Origin: Amaranthus tricolor
Taxonomy: Eukaryota > Streptophyta > Magnoliopsida > Caryophyllales > Amaranthaceae
Reading direction: 5' to 3'
Length of the DNA stretch: 64,000 nt
Assembly (NCBI RefSeq): GCF_026212465.1
Contig: NC_080057.1
Span: 21,319,147-21,383,146 of the forward strand
Under the pieces are notes generated by a model that did no database searches, was not told the DNA's origin, and saw only the letters and a program-made list of their open reading frames with translations. Position 1 is the stretch's first letter; every line of letters begins with the position of its first letter. The position numbers were made by a program, and so were the translations under genes. This document shows positions 33,051 through 44,816 of the stretch, one piece after another.

Positions 33051-35410
33051 TCAACTCATATAATTTGATACAAAGTGTGCTAAACTACAATACCCGACCA
33101 CTTTTGTTTTGCGCACCGGTGGATGAGGATAGTGTAAATTCGTCAACCTCTGCAATGACATAAGAGCAGGAGCTCGTCTTTGACTAGCACGCTGATATGT
33201 AATGATTGTATGCGGAGGCGATGGATGTGGAGGAGTGGTCATGGAAGCTGGAGGAACGAATGTCGATGGGGATCTGGAAGACCGACCTCGAGTAGATGAT
33301 CGCTTGCGACCTCTTGTCGACAGACTACTTGATCTTCCGGAAGAGCTACCTCGGTGCCCCGAACTCCGTGGAGAAGGAGTGTGGAACGTATCATCAACCT
33401 CACCAATGATGGGTGGAGTCGGAATGAGGTAATCATACCTCGCCTGACTCAATGCATCGGTCAATGACGTGTTAATGGAGCCAAGAGTCTGAGAACATAG
33501 CCGATACCCCACATCAACATCCAATGTAGCGGCCCCGTGAATCGTGTTATTGCATTGTATGAGGACTGATCTAATGCGGTTAGCCTGTATGTTGTCATTA
33601 AATTGTTAAAAGAATCACATAAAAGTATTACTATATGTTATGATTGTTAAAAGAAGACGTACCAGTAACGTAGATATCAGATGGTAATGTGATCCTGGCT
33701 GTTCAATTGTGGTGTTCGTGAGGCGTAGTATGGAGCTATGCCTGTACCAATTCATGTATGCACCAGAGCTTTGTCTGGTGTAGTTCTCTCCCTGAACCAA
33801 TCGAGATGCTCGATCATTCCACGCATCTACTTGCGATCTATGTCGTATGACGTAATTCTTGTCCCCAGTCCTCCTATCAATCGCATGTAGTTGAGTTTGG
33901 GTGTCACAGGCATGTGGAATAACCTGCTCCAAACCAAATTGACGCATGACACGATCCGGGAGATTTAGTTCGACGATGTCAAAGAAAATAAGTGGACAAC
34001 GCGATCTCCAAATCTCGTGGCCCGATCTACATATGTGTGGCAAAGCGTCCATCTTAGCCGTTGTGTAAGGCTACCATGTCATCTGTAATAGAATTCAATA
34101 TACTCAGTAATATATACTCCCTTCTATTCAACCTAATTGTCCCATTTATTTTGGCACTATTCACTTATCACTCTTAATTTTTTTACTCTTAATCTATAAG
34201 TTAAAACATAGTCATGTGGATTCTTGTTTGATTCGTCTCAATACAAGGATTATTAATATCAACTTTTTATAATTTTTAATTAAGAACAACTTGAGATATT
34301 AAGGGCTAAAATGTTGCCTCGGCAAATGTGAAAAACTATATGGGACAATTAGGCTGAATAGGAGGTAGTAAAATTTATTGACAACTAATACAAAAAATAA
34401 ATCTCAATAACCTGGTTGTCCCGTTGTCGATCAAGTGCGTCTCGGTAGTATACTAGAGTATGTGGGAAGTGGGACCTCGAAAGATATATGCGAAGCCAGC
34501 TGCGAACAAATGAACATTGTGTAATATTTTCATGTATCATAAAATAGTGAAATTTGAATTTGAAAAGGGAATTGATTTTTTCTACCTCACTGCTAAAGGA
34601 TCCCTCCCACGACGATGCTGTGAACCTAAGACCGGTTCAAAATCCTCTTTGTCGTCATCCTGATCATGTTGCCCAGCGGGTCGAATCGTCCTAATTATAG
34701 GCCTCCCTATATGAATATGCTCCCACGACCATATCTGTAACAACAACAAGCAACCTCCAATGTCCTTGGCACCCTTACTAGATGCTCGACATAAATTACG
34801 ATACAGAAACGCAAGGGTAGCACTTCCCCAACTATACTCATCTACCCGCTCTAAGTCTCCTAGCAGAGGGAGATAGATTAACTGGACCGAGTCACCGCTC
34901 TTGTCTGGAAACAATATGCATCCAAACAGGTACAAAATGTACGCGCGCGCATGCCTCTCGACTGTAATATCATCCGCATCGTCCTCTGGCACGCTGAAAT
35001 GCTCTCTGAGCCAAGTCAACTCCAACAAGGATCCAGTGATGATCTTCGTCTCCGTGGGGTCTTGAGGGTTTTTCAGGCCAAACCCCCAGCAGCTCAATAA
35101 CTAAAGCTGGCCAATGTCCCTCTCCATGACCAATCACTACTTTTCCTTCAATCTGCAGACCCAGTATAACTGCAACATCTTGCAACTTAATCGTTGCCTC
35201 GCAAACCGTAAGGTGGAATATATGAGTCTCCGGCCTCCACCTCTCCACTAATGCAGTGATAAGAGCTCGATCGAGCTCCAAACCCCCTCCCAACAACCTG
35301 TGAATGTAATTAAAGCTAGCTAACTCCACTACCTCTAAGACTCTGTCATCCACCTCCCAATGTAACGTACTCGCCTGGTAGTGCTTACGAGTTACCAACT
35401 GGGAAGTGGA
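33051..35410 (-). pseudogene. Plant mobile domain (PMD) gene, broken
   Basis: On minus: 35398-35070 has the PMD start (RVLEVVELASFNYIHRLL, ALITALVERWRPETHIFHL, IKLQDVAVILGLQIEGKVV). A frameshift near 35065 moves to 35097-34582 (ELTWLREHFSVPEDD, RAYILYLFGCILFPDKSGD, YSWGSATLAFLYRNLCRAS). A short exon lies near 34500-34425, then an intron carrying a MITE. 34075-33615 follows after an in-frame TAG (DIVELNLPDRVMRQFG, then DRRTGDKNYV, SGAYMNWYRHSS). 33524-33051 encodes a Ser/Arg/Pro-rich tail. The domain order and almost full length are those of PF10536 proteins. No convincing start codon: its N-terminus meets the transposase stop at about 35392. Two or more lesions make it a pseudogene. Confidence 0.85.
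34117..34368. mobile_element. Stowaway-like MITE in a PMD intron
   Basis: Ends CTCCCTTCTATTCA... and ...TGAATAGGAGGTAG, flanked by TA. The interior TATTCACTTATCACTCTTAA, TCTATAAGTTAAAACATAG and TCGTCTCAATACAAGGATTA match 56578-56840. It lies between PMD exon segments. Confidence 0.85.
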
Positions 35411-37990
35411 GCCATTCCACGCTTAGTTGATGGATCTGGAAGAACTGTCGGACCATTCCAAGGAGCACAGGTGTATATGTCTCGAACAGACATGAAAGTG
35501 TTCTTGTATGTGGATACGTATTCTGTAGTTCGAAACGAAGGGTCCACAAACTCGTCATATGAAATGTTACGAGCTCGACATACTGCAAGAACATGTGAGC
35601 ATGGTAACTTGAATATGGTTGCTTTCTGACAAGAGCATGATGTAGCCGTGAGGTCAACCATGTAACATTTTCCACCTTTTCTTGCTATCATGTTGCCACG
35701 ACCAGTGGTGGCCTCAAATATCCCACGTACTGTGTCATATATCCTAACATCATGAAAGTGTGCTTTTTCAACATTCTTATCAATCGTATCAGTTGGTTTC
35801 TTGGCATACACATGTCCATTCTCTAATCTCTTTCTCCCTAAATCCCTCCTTTTTGCAAAGTATTCGTTAACCCGGTAGAATATCATCCTAACCAATGAAG
35901 TGATTGGGAGACACCTGCCCCTTTCATTACGCCATTGAACGCTTCAGACATGTTTGTAGTTTTCACTCCATATCGATGACCACCATCATGAATCAATGTC
36001 TATTGGCGCTCAGAAATAGAACCATCCTCTAAGTACTTATATGCGTCCTCATCATACTCTTTAAGGCGATTCATATAGAAATTATATTTCCGAATCTTTG
36101 TCTGTTCAGAAGCTTTTCCAAATAAGTTTTTAACTGCTATGTTCTTGAACTTCTTATGCACGTTCAAAGCTAGATGACGTTTACAAAACCGATAGAATGC
36201 ATATGACTCTTCCCAACCTTTTTCAACTCTGTTCATTGCATGCAAAATTCCCTTGTGACGATCAGATTTAACACATAAGCCATCTCTCTTAGTGACATAA
36301 TGCCTTATACATTCCAAAAACCAACGCCAGGTGTCGTTGCTCTCTCCCTCCACAACGGCAAAGGCAAGTGGGAACAACTGAGAATTTACATCTATCGCCA
36401 CAGCAATCATAAGTGTGCCTTTGTACTTTCCGTACAAATGTGTACCATCTATACAAATAAGGGGACGATAGTGAGGAAAACCCTTAATGGATGGTCCGAA
36501 AGCCCGAAAAATTCTCTGAAACATAACTCTGGTAGGATCGATTGGACTTCCCATTGCACCACTGTTCCTGCATTAGACTGCATTAATGCCTGCAGGTACC
36601 TTGGAAGCTCCTTAAAGGACTTATCCCAATCCCCAAATACTTTTGTTATAGCCTTATTTTTGGCCAACCAAGCTCTCTTATATGTTATAACAAATCCGTA
36701 TTTTTTTTTTACAAAATTAACGATTAACTTCACCTTGAAAGCTGGATCAACTCTGATCATATCCACTATTAGATCCACAACAAAATCAGAAGTAAGGACG
36801 GGATGGTCATCACTGTAGTGTGCTGAGCAATCTTGATTATGACCCTTATATTGCACAATCATAAATGAGCCAGTGGCGGTCATGATAGCTCGCATCCTCC
36901 ATTCACAGCCTCTCTCCACCCCATTAGTACATTGGATAACATACTTTGAAGACTCTGACTCAATTACACGGATGTTTCTATTGTTAGATACCACCCATGC
37001 TTTAACATTCTTCTTAAGGTGGTCTAAGGAGCTAAAATCTTGCCCACTCCTAAAGTCTCCATTTTCATTCATGGAGTTGTCATTATTCCAGGTTGTCCAT
37101 GCATCAATCAATCTTTGATCAACCTTATCAATTCTAAGCCAGTCTTGAGATGGAGCACCATCTCTAATCGCTGCATCTAGAGCTTCTCTTTTGTTATCCT
37201 CCTCCTCTAAATCAGAATCAATATGCTCATCCTCCTGATCTAAAGAGTCAACCTCGTTGGCATTACGTGTAACAACCCGACTTACCGTTGACTGGGTAAA
37301 CAGGGTCATCACTGGGTTCGTTTTCCAAGAAACTGAAATCACACTTTTATCAAAGTATTCTTTACACGAATTTTATACATTAAATAAAATATCTCTTTCT
37401 TGAAAATGTTAACAAATCAAATACTTGAGTCAATATTATCAAAATAATAATATTATTACTCGAATTAACTTACTTAATAACCCCAATCAGCTTAATAAAC
37501 TTATAATTAAGCTTTATTAAATGTAGTCTATTTCATTACGCCTAACCAAGTGAGTTGTGGAGAAGGTGTTCATTACACCACCACCAATGCCACGTGAATG
37601 AATTGGAGAAGTAAACTCATCCAAGTGATCATTAACGTAAATTGGGTTACTTAACATTTCTGTGAATGTATCATGGCGTACATTAGGACCTGATTCTAGA
37701 AGTTCCATGCTAGTTATGACTTCTCTCGCATTACCCAAATTTGCAACCAATTAACCTCCATTGTCGTTCTAGGGGCTTGTGATGCCGCATAAGCAAGAGT
37801 ACTTATGCTTTCATCATTCTTAATCGGGACTAACACATTTTTCTTAGTCACCGGATATTTCATCTCCATTTTTAACATAAAAGAGTTGCGATTGCAACCA
37901 ATTACATCATAGAGTTTGCTATGAAACATCTCAAAAATAGTACTTTGACGATGGATAAACATCACTGCATTTAATCCTCCTATTACACAA
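35392..37990 (-). pseudogene. MULE transposase with SWIM finger, broken (element 3)
   Basis: On minus: an N-terminal PB1-like segment near 37965-37740 (FHSKLYDVIGCNRNSF, MKYPVTKKNVLVPIKNDES). An acidic region follows (EDEHIDSDLEEEDNKRE), then the DNA-binding part (ESSKYVIQCTNGVERGCEWR...KGHNQDCS). After a frame change near 36540 comes the DDE core (PLICIDGTHLYGKYKG, AFAVVEGESNDTW, KSDRHKGILHA, CKRHLALNVHKKF). A TAG at 36000-36002 and a frameshift near 35900 precede the SWIM zinc finger (CSCQKATIFKLPCSHVLAVC) and the C-terminus. The protein is nearly complete in length (about 750 codons), so decay is recent or moderate. It acts in the nucleus on MULE TIRs when intact. Confidence 0.9.
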
Positions 37991-38064
37991 CATCTGATCC
38001 AATATAGCTTACTTCCCCACCTCAATACACTATAACGGGAAAATGATCCATATTCTGCAAACAC

Positions 38065-38442
38065 AAGTATGTTCTTTATGTGACTTCACATACACTTTAT
38101 TGTTGATTGTGAGTAAGGGAAGTATAAATGTGAATACAAGAATGTGTAATGTTAAAGTATTACAAAACTTATTAGAAGGTTCAATTCAAATATAAAGCTA
38201 ACAATACCATGAATATATACTAAAACCATTAAACTAACCCTATAAAGTAGTAAACTTTCATTGAAGCATTTCATGAAACACTTATATGCATACAAACCAA
38301 ATCATAAAATTCAACTACAAATGTGTAAAATGTAAGCTTAAATCATGAAATCAAGAGAATGTAACAAACAATCAATGTATTTACACTAAATATGAAAAAC
38401 TTTCATTGAAGCATTTCATGAAACACTTTATATGCGGTTTTT
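38065..38442. other. Junction between element 3 and the CACTA element
   Basis: Contains two copies of an about 38-bp phrase beginning AAACTTTCATTGAAGC, at 38248 and 38397, 149 bp apart. The second copy runs directly into a partial CACTA subterminal unit (GCGGTTTTTGATATACGCAGC) at about 38443. A TTA-CACTA string at 38381-38388 may or may not be the element end. Confidence 0.5.
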
Positions 38443-38700
38443 GATATACGCAGCAATAAATATGAAAAATAATTAAAAAAAATAAATTCCTCAAATGCTG
38501 CGGTTAACAAGCTACCCACAACAAATAACATTAATTGCTGCGGTTTTCGATAGGCTCACAGCAAATAACATACACATATTCATCAATTGCTGCGGTTAAT
38601 TAATGTATGGCCCGTAGCAAATAATGCTTCAGGAATAATATGCTTAATGTTAATTGCTGCGGTTAGGCGTGGGGCCCGCAGTAAATATACTCTTCTATTT
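38443..38700. repeat. Left subterminal repeats of the CACTA element
   Basis: Four to five units of ATTGCTGCGGTT..(15-20 bp)..CCGCAGCAAATA, each a small inverted repeat. They match the block at 49935-50260 and are the kind of site bound by CACTA accessory proteins. Confidence 0.85.
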
Positions 38701-39545
38701 CACAAAATTAAAATTAAACCCGCCATTACTTCGTTCACAAATTGCTACGAACGTATACTGTTGTATTCTCTCAAGCAAACCCACCATTTTCTCCATTCAA
38801 CATTTCATTCTTCATCTTCATGTTCTTCTAAAAACCATAAACTCTTCATCTTCAAAATCTGTTTCAAACCCAACATTGAAAAACACTCGAAAAACTGAGC
38901 GATTTTTGACTGTTTCTTCAAACTTGTTCTTCATCTTCTTGGTTCATAAACCCACGAAATTTGGTCTTGTTCATCTTTAAAAACCCACGACATTAAGGTA
39001 TTTTTTTTCTCCTTTTATTTTGTTAAGCATTCAAGTTTTGCAAGATATTCATGAAAACACTCGAAAATTAGGGCAACTGTTTGTATACTAATTTTTTTTT
39101 CTCTGTTTCTCGTTGTAGATAACATAACCCACGAAATCAAGGTAATTATATTTATTTTACTAATTTGCAAGTTCATATCTTTGTTTTTTAACATGTAATT
39201 TAGTAATTTAGTGCTAAAGATATCAAATTATTTGTGAATTTTACGTTATTCAAGTTTATGTTATTAGTTTGTTAAATATTTGTGTAATTTGTTAAAAATG
39301 TGGTTTGTTGTTATAGTTATGTCTTTAACTATTAGAATTAGAATATGATTTTATTTACAATGTAGTGCTTAATATTGAAGTATGAAGTATAGAATTAGAA
39401 TATGAAGTACGTATATTTAGGGTTAAATAGATTTGGTATAAATAAGTATATATTTTTAGGGTTAAATATGTTTGTTATAAATAAGTATATTTGTTTAAAA
39501 GTTGTGTATTAATTTTGTTTTGAATTAATTAATCACACTAATTAG

Positions 39546-41800
39546 GATGACAAAAGATCGTTCTTGGATGTATGGAAACATTGAATCGTCGGAATTTATT
39601 GATGGGACATTAAAATTTTGTAGTATTGCGGTTGAACATCAAGTTAGGACGGGGGGAGTTGGTTTTTATTGACCATGTGTCAGTTGTGGCAATGTATTAA
39701 AGGTAGATAGTTTTGATATCCTTAGGGAGTACATACTTCAACGTGGATTAAGGCCTTAATATCATGTTTGGGTTTGGCATGGTGAGGAGGGAGTTTACAA
39801 AGAGAAAAATGTTGTTGAGGACGTTAATAATGTGGCCGATGTCAATGAGGATGTAGTAGATTATGTTGATGGGTATGAGACAGATGAAGAGAATGTCGAT
39901 GAGATGATGGAAGTAGTTGAGGATGAGTTAGGAAAACGTCCTCGTGTTTTTGACTTGTTGAAAGAGGCTTCTCAAAAGCATTTGCACCCTGGATGTACAA
40001 AGTTCACCAAACTAACAGAAGTGTTGACAATTTTCAACATTAAGTCAAAGTTCAATTGGAGTGATGCAACTTTCACAATGTTATTAGAAGCGTTAGGTGA
40101 GATGCTTCCTGAGGGAAATGAACTTTCAAAGTCGACATATTATGCCAAAAAGCTCATGTGTCCTTTCGGCTTAAAGTACCAGAAGATTCATGTGTGTCCG
40201 AATGATTGTGTGTTGTATCGGAATGAAAACGAGAACTTAGAAGAATGTCCTAGGTGTGGGTTATCGCGCTACAAGCGTAAAGGTATTGTGGTATCTTCCA
40301 ATAATACCTAGATTCAAGCGCTTGTTTTCTATAAAGAAACATGCGTTAAATTTGAGGTGGCATGCAGATAGGGTGAAGAAAGGTCACTTGCTCACACATC
40401 CATCTGATTCTCCGGAGTGGAAGAGTATTGATAGGTTGCATAAGACTTTTGGGGATGAGGTTTGTAATTTAAGGCTCGGACTGCGTACGGATGGAATAAA
40501 CCCATTCGGCAATCTTAGTTCTTAACATAGTACTTGACCGGTACTTTTAGTGATCTATAATTTGCCACCTTGGTTGTGTATGAAGCGTAAGTACATTATG
40601 CTTTCGCTTCTTATCTCGGGTCCTAAACAACCTGGCAATGACATAGATGTATATCTTGCACCTCTCGTTGAGGATTTGAGAAAAATGTGGGATGAAGACG
40701 TTTCAGTGTTTGATGCATATGCTAATAAGGAGTTCACCTTGCGTGCAATGCTTTTATGCACCGTTAATGATTTCCGGCATATGGCAACTTGTCGGGGTAT
40801 AAGAACAAAGGGAGAAAGCATGCCCAATATGTATCGATGACATGGAATCCACGTGGATTCCTAAGTGCAAACACGTATTCATGCACCATCGAAAGTTCCT
40901 CCCACGAGACCACCAATATCGTAAGAAGAAGAAGTTGTTCAATGGGGAGGTTGAGAACCGTGTAGCTCGTCGACCGTTTACCGGCTATGAGGTTTATGAA
41001 CAAGTTAAGGGAGTTGAGACTGTATTTGGTAAAACGGAGCAAGTACAAGAGGATGAAGACCGATTATGGAAAAAAGAATCAATCTTTTGGAAGCTTTCAT
41101 ATTGGAGAAATCTATAGGTTAGGCATTGTCTTGGCGTTATGCATATAGAGAAAAATGTATGCGATGCCATACTCGGGACTCTCATGAACATTTCGGGTAA
41201 GACAAAGGATGTTAGGGTCGTGCAAGATTGGTTTGAATGTAAGGGTCTTCGTCCGGAGCTTACGCGAGTCATCTTATCTACAGAATATTGAGGTTTCTAT
41301 TTTTGGCATCATCTACATTTTACGCGAGTGCCAAGGATCAAGCGCCGGTTGATGCTAAATTGGTATACTATAGGCGGGTACATAATATATAGGAGCTTGA
41401 CTACTCTACTTTCAATATTGGTCTTTTCAAATGTAAGTGGGTAGATAATAATCGACAATGCATAAAAAATGACGACCCTTGTGGATTCACTCTTGTAGAC
41501 TTAGCTCGTTTGCGTGATAGTGAGGAGCCATCACTAGCCACACAAGCCAAACAAGTATTCTACATTGTAGACCCGTCTGATAAAAAATGGTCTATTGTTG
41601 TACCGGGAAAAAGAAACATTCTAGATATAGGTGATGTTGAGGATGAGGAAGAATATGAAGCTTTTGAAGACTCCCCTCCCTTTATCAATCCAAAATCAGT
41701 GGATCAAGATGATGTAGATGATATAGATGTTGGTTATATGTGTGTAGATCACACGGAAGGAATACATTTGAATTTAGTGATTTACAAGCTATGAATTTTA
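39546..41800 (+). pseudogene. CACTA TNP2-type transposase, degenerate
   Basis: Starts with a transposase-associated domain (MTKDRSWMYGNIESSEFIDG, 39546) with in-frame stops at about 39669 and 39759. An acidic linker and the Cys-containing segment at 40138-40290 follow (CPFGLKYQKIHVCPNDC, ECPRCGLSRYKRKG). The Transposase_21-like core lies at 40256-40830 (IIPRFKRLFSIKKHALNLRW, LRTDGINPFG, YNLPPWLCMKRKYIML, GNDIDVYLAPLVEDL). Then come HHRKFLPRDHQYRKKKKLF, and near 41140 HIEKNVCDAILGTLMNISG. The DUF4218 region is missing; a DUF4216-like part (41390-41610: ELDYSTFNIGLFKCKWVDN, QVFYIVDPSDKKW) follows directly. Many frame changes; inactive. Confidence 0.85.
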
Positions 41801-41804
41801 AGCT

Positions 41805-41955
41805 TTTTAAAGTTTTTTTGGCACTTTCGCTCATAAAGTAGCTCAAACTTGGTTTGTTTTGCATGAAACTTTGCACACAACACTATTTGTTATATATTAT
41901 TGTGTTGAACATATTAGAATTGTAAATCATAGTCATATTCTTAATATTACTTAGC
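41805..41955 (+). repeat. Solitary copy of the 169-bp unit
   Basis: AGTTTTTTTGGCACTTTCGC, TAAAGTAGCTCAAACTTGGT and ACACAACACTATTTGTTATA match the tandem array at 46590-49395. It lies in an apparent intron between the two CACTA genes, about 4.6 kb upstream of the array. Confidence 0.9.
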
Positions 41956-42000
41956 TTATGTTCTAATATATTTCTATTCATACTCTTTCAGGTACTGATA

Positions 42001-43530
42001 TACAATGCATTTATTCAGAGACAAGATTGTCCCCGAGATTGAGACCTCGGATAATGAGCATCGTAGTTACGATAGTGAAGAGGACCAAATTGTGAGATAC
42101 GAGCGTATGGCTGAAGACGGCTCCACGAATTGACAATGATTCTGAGACTGAAAATGCCCACCAATGGATGCTCCCACTACCAGTAAGAAAAGAAAAGGGC
42201 GAGGTCCTACGAAAAACCTCAAAGTCACAGAACCCACGCATTTGGAATACAATGCATTGGGTCAACCCTTCGGAAAATGGCGTAGGCCATATGGAAAATA
42301 AGTGGGCCTATGTATCCGCAAGATTTTCATATTGCACGCATGGAACGAGGTTCCAAAGGGTTTGAAGAATTCTCTATGGAATGATAATGTGGTAAGCAAC
42401 TTTACTTTTTTTACTCATTTAGTTTCATTTTAAAATTAATTTAATTGATAGTAATAAATATAATATTTTTTTGTAGAATCTTTTCCACATCGAGAGTGAT
42501 GAGGACAAGAAGAATGTGTTTCTTTCAGCTGTTGCTGAAAGATTCAGAGATTTCAAATCCAAGCTAGTAACTGGCTGGATTACGAAGAGGCGTGCCCGTA
42601 CGACCAAAAAGGTCAAAACAAGAAACCAAGGTGGAGAGTAAGCACCTTCGAAGATGCCTTACGAAATATGGGGTCACATATCTAAGAGGGATTGAGAGGC
42701 CTTTGTTGCCAAAAGAACAACTCCCATAGAAGTTGTAAGTTTTTCATATTATATTATAGTTTTTGATTTGAATTTACTTTTTTTGATTCAGTCATTAAAC
42801 TAATACATGATATTCGATTTCTATTGATTAATTAGGAAAATCGTGGGTAAAGCTTCTGATTCAGCAAGCAAAAGGAAGTTTTACAATCGCTTGAGCCAAA
42901 GAACGTACGATGAGGTCCGAAAAGAGTAGGTGGATGCGGGTTTATACCCCAATCAAAGTTCATCCACGCCCTCATCTACGACTAACTCCGCATTCGTGAA
43001 TACTCCTGCTGGAGATCGGGTGCGTGATTGGTATTGCGGGCTTCATTCCCGAGATGCAAGTGGTAAATTTACCATTAATGATCCGAGAACGAAGAAGGTT
43101 GCTGATGCTAAGGTGAGTTTTGAAATTATTAAGTATATTCTTGATTTGTTTTGTATTCTTTGGCTTTGATTTACTTATACTAATTGCTATATATGTTATT
43201 TTTATTTAAACAGATAGGCTGGAAAGAAAAAGAAGCTACAGGGGAGTTCACCCCAAGAGGCAATGTTGACGCATTGCATATGGTCTTAGGGAAAGACCAC
43301 AGTGGGCGGGTAGTCGGAAAAAGAGGCGTCCGCGTGGGGTTTTAGAAGGCATGCATTTGGCAAAGAGTGTGTTGCTACTCAATCCCGAACGACGCTGCGG
43401 GATGAAGTAGCAACCCTCCGAGCAGAGATTAAGAAGGATGTTCTCGCCAAACTGGCCGTCGTGTTGCAGAAGATGGGAGCACCCATTGTTGACTTGGCAA
43501 ACCTGATTGTCAAGGATTAGGAAAGTCAAC
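42001..43530 (+). pseudogene. CACTA second gene, Transposase_24-like part
   Basis: Exon pieces: 42190-42390 (GRGPTKNLKVTEPTHLEYNA, FGKWRRPYGK, ending at a GTAAGC donor). 42478-42735 (NLFHIESDEDKKNVFLSAVA, MPYEIWGHISKRD, EAFVAKRTTPIE). 42835-43112 (KASDSASKRKFYNRLSQRTY, then RVRDWYCGLHSRDASGKF). 43214-43350 (IGWKEKEATGEFTPRGNVDA). The block around EIWGHISKRD..AFVA matches PF03004 proteins of CACTA elements, which usually bind subterminal repeats. Stops interrupt several exons. It probably forms one transcription unit with the protease part downstream. Confidence 0.7.
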
Positions 43531-44816
43531 ATGGGGATCCTAATGCTTTGGTCGAGCCAACACCCGAGCCTATTACCCCCGTAGCACCCCAGCCCATTAC
43601 TTTCCCTGAAGGGGAAAACCCCACACCGGAGACCATAAACTCCGTTGCTTAAAATCTAGAGCCAACTCCGGAGCCAGTGCCACAGTTACATAGTTTTTAA
43701 ATATATAAGCACTTATTAATTTAAATTGCAACGCGTTTTAATATTTTATTATGATGCTTATTATACTAAACGACACAATTTTCAGGAGACAACTCCTTGT
43801 TCTCTTTTGCTGCCTCAGTTAGGTGTTGCTAGTGATGGCGACTTAACTAAGGTTGCATATGGTGTGGCCATGCCAACCAAAGAGGGCCAAACAGTGCATT
43901 TGATGTCTGTTACAAGTGGCCACATCAGTGTGACCGTGGAAACTATTCTACAGGGGTTTGAAGATTTCTCACTCCCGGTTCCAATGCTAGAATGGAGCCT
44001 TGAGAAACTATCAGACGCCCTAGGTAGTTTCGTCCTATGACCATATGCTTGGGTCCGATTCACTACCATGGTAAGAATTATTTGTACGTTATTTATTTTT
44101 ATTTTTTTAATTGCATGCTTACACTAATTTAATTATATAAATTGAAATAGCAAAAGAGTCCAAAGGGATCTGGGAGAGAGATTGGTTCCTCAGCAAAGGT
44201 GTCGACTGGGTCAAAGTCAATGTCAAGCACTCCAATTTTGACTGATGCGGAGCTAAAAGAACTCTCTCAAGATTGCAAATGGCTGCACACTTGTGCATCT
44301 CGCATAAGTGAGGAGGACCTAATCATTCTAAACCTGCAGAAGGACCAATTCTGCTTTTTAGAGAGCTCATTTGTAATTATTAGTCCTAGTGACATTGGGC
44401 AATTTTTGAGAGGAGAGATGCTGAACGTAGCTCTTTTCCATGTCTACATGAGGTGATGCTCATTATCTTACAAGTTAGGCATTGTTGTTTAATTGTTTTA
44501 ATAACCGAATTACTAACAAAATTTTCTTATTCGTGAGCTTAGTACGGCTTACGAGGAGCTAAATTCTTGCGAACCTCCAATAAAAATTGGATGCTTTTGT
44601 CCTGAGTCGATTTTGGGTACCAAATGTGTAAATGTTCCAAATGACGTCAGAGCATACATTGAGACTGCTTTGACTGATTCCCTTGCATCTAAACACACGT
44701 TCATTCTGGCTCCATATGTGGAAAAGTAAGTTTTATTTTTGAAATTGAACTTATCTTTTGATTTTTAAAGTCACCTAATCTCTAATTTGTTGATTTTAAA
44801 TTTGCATTTGTAGTTT

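Larger units (their letters stand above)
32760..38064 (-). mobile_element. MULE-PMD element 3 (edges approximate)
   Basis: Contains, on minus, a degenerate MULE transposase (about 37965-35392) immediately followed by a PMD gene (about 35410-33051), then the palindrome block. Its layout is head-to-tail, unlike the convergent pair of element 1. No TIR pair or target duplication could be matched (candidate flanks 32590-32760 and 38065-38440), so the element limits are inferred from content. Confidence 0.65.
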
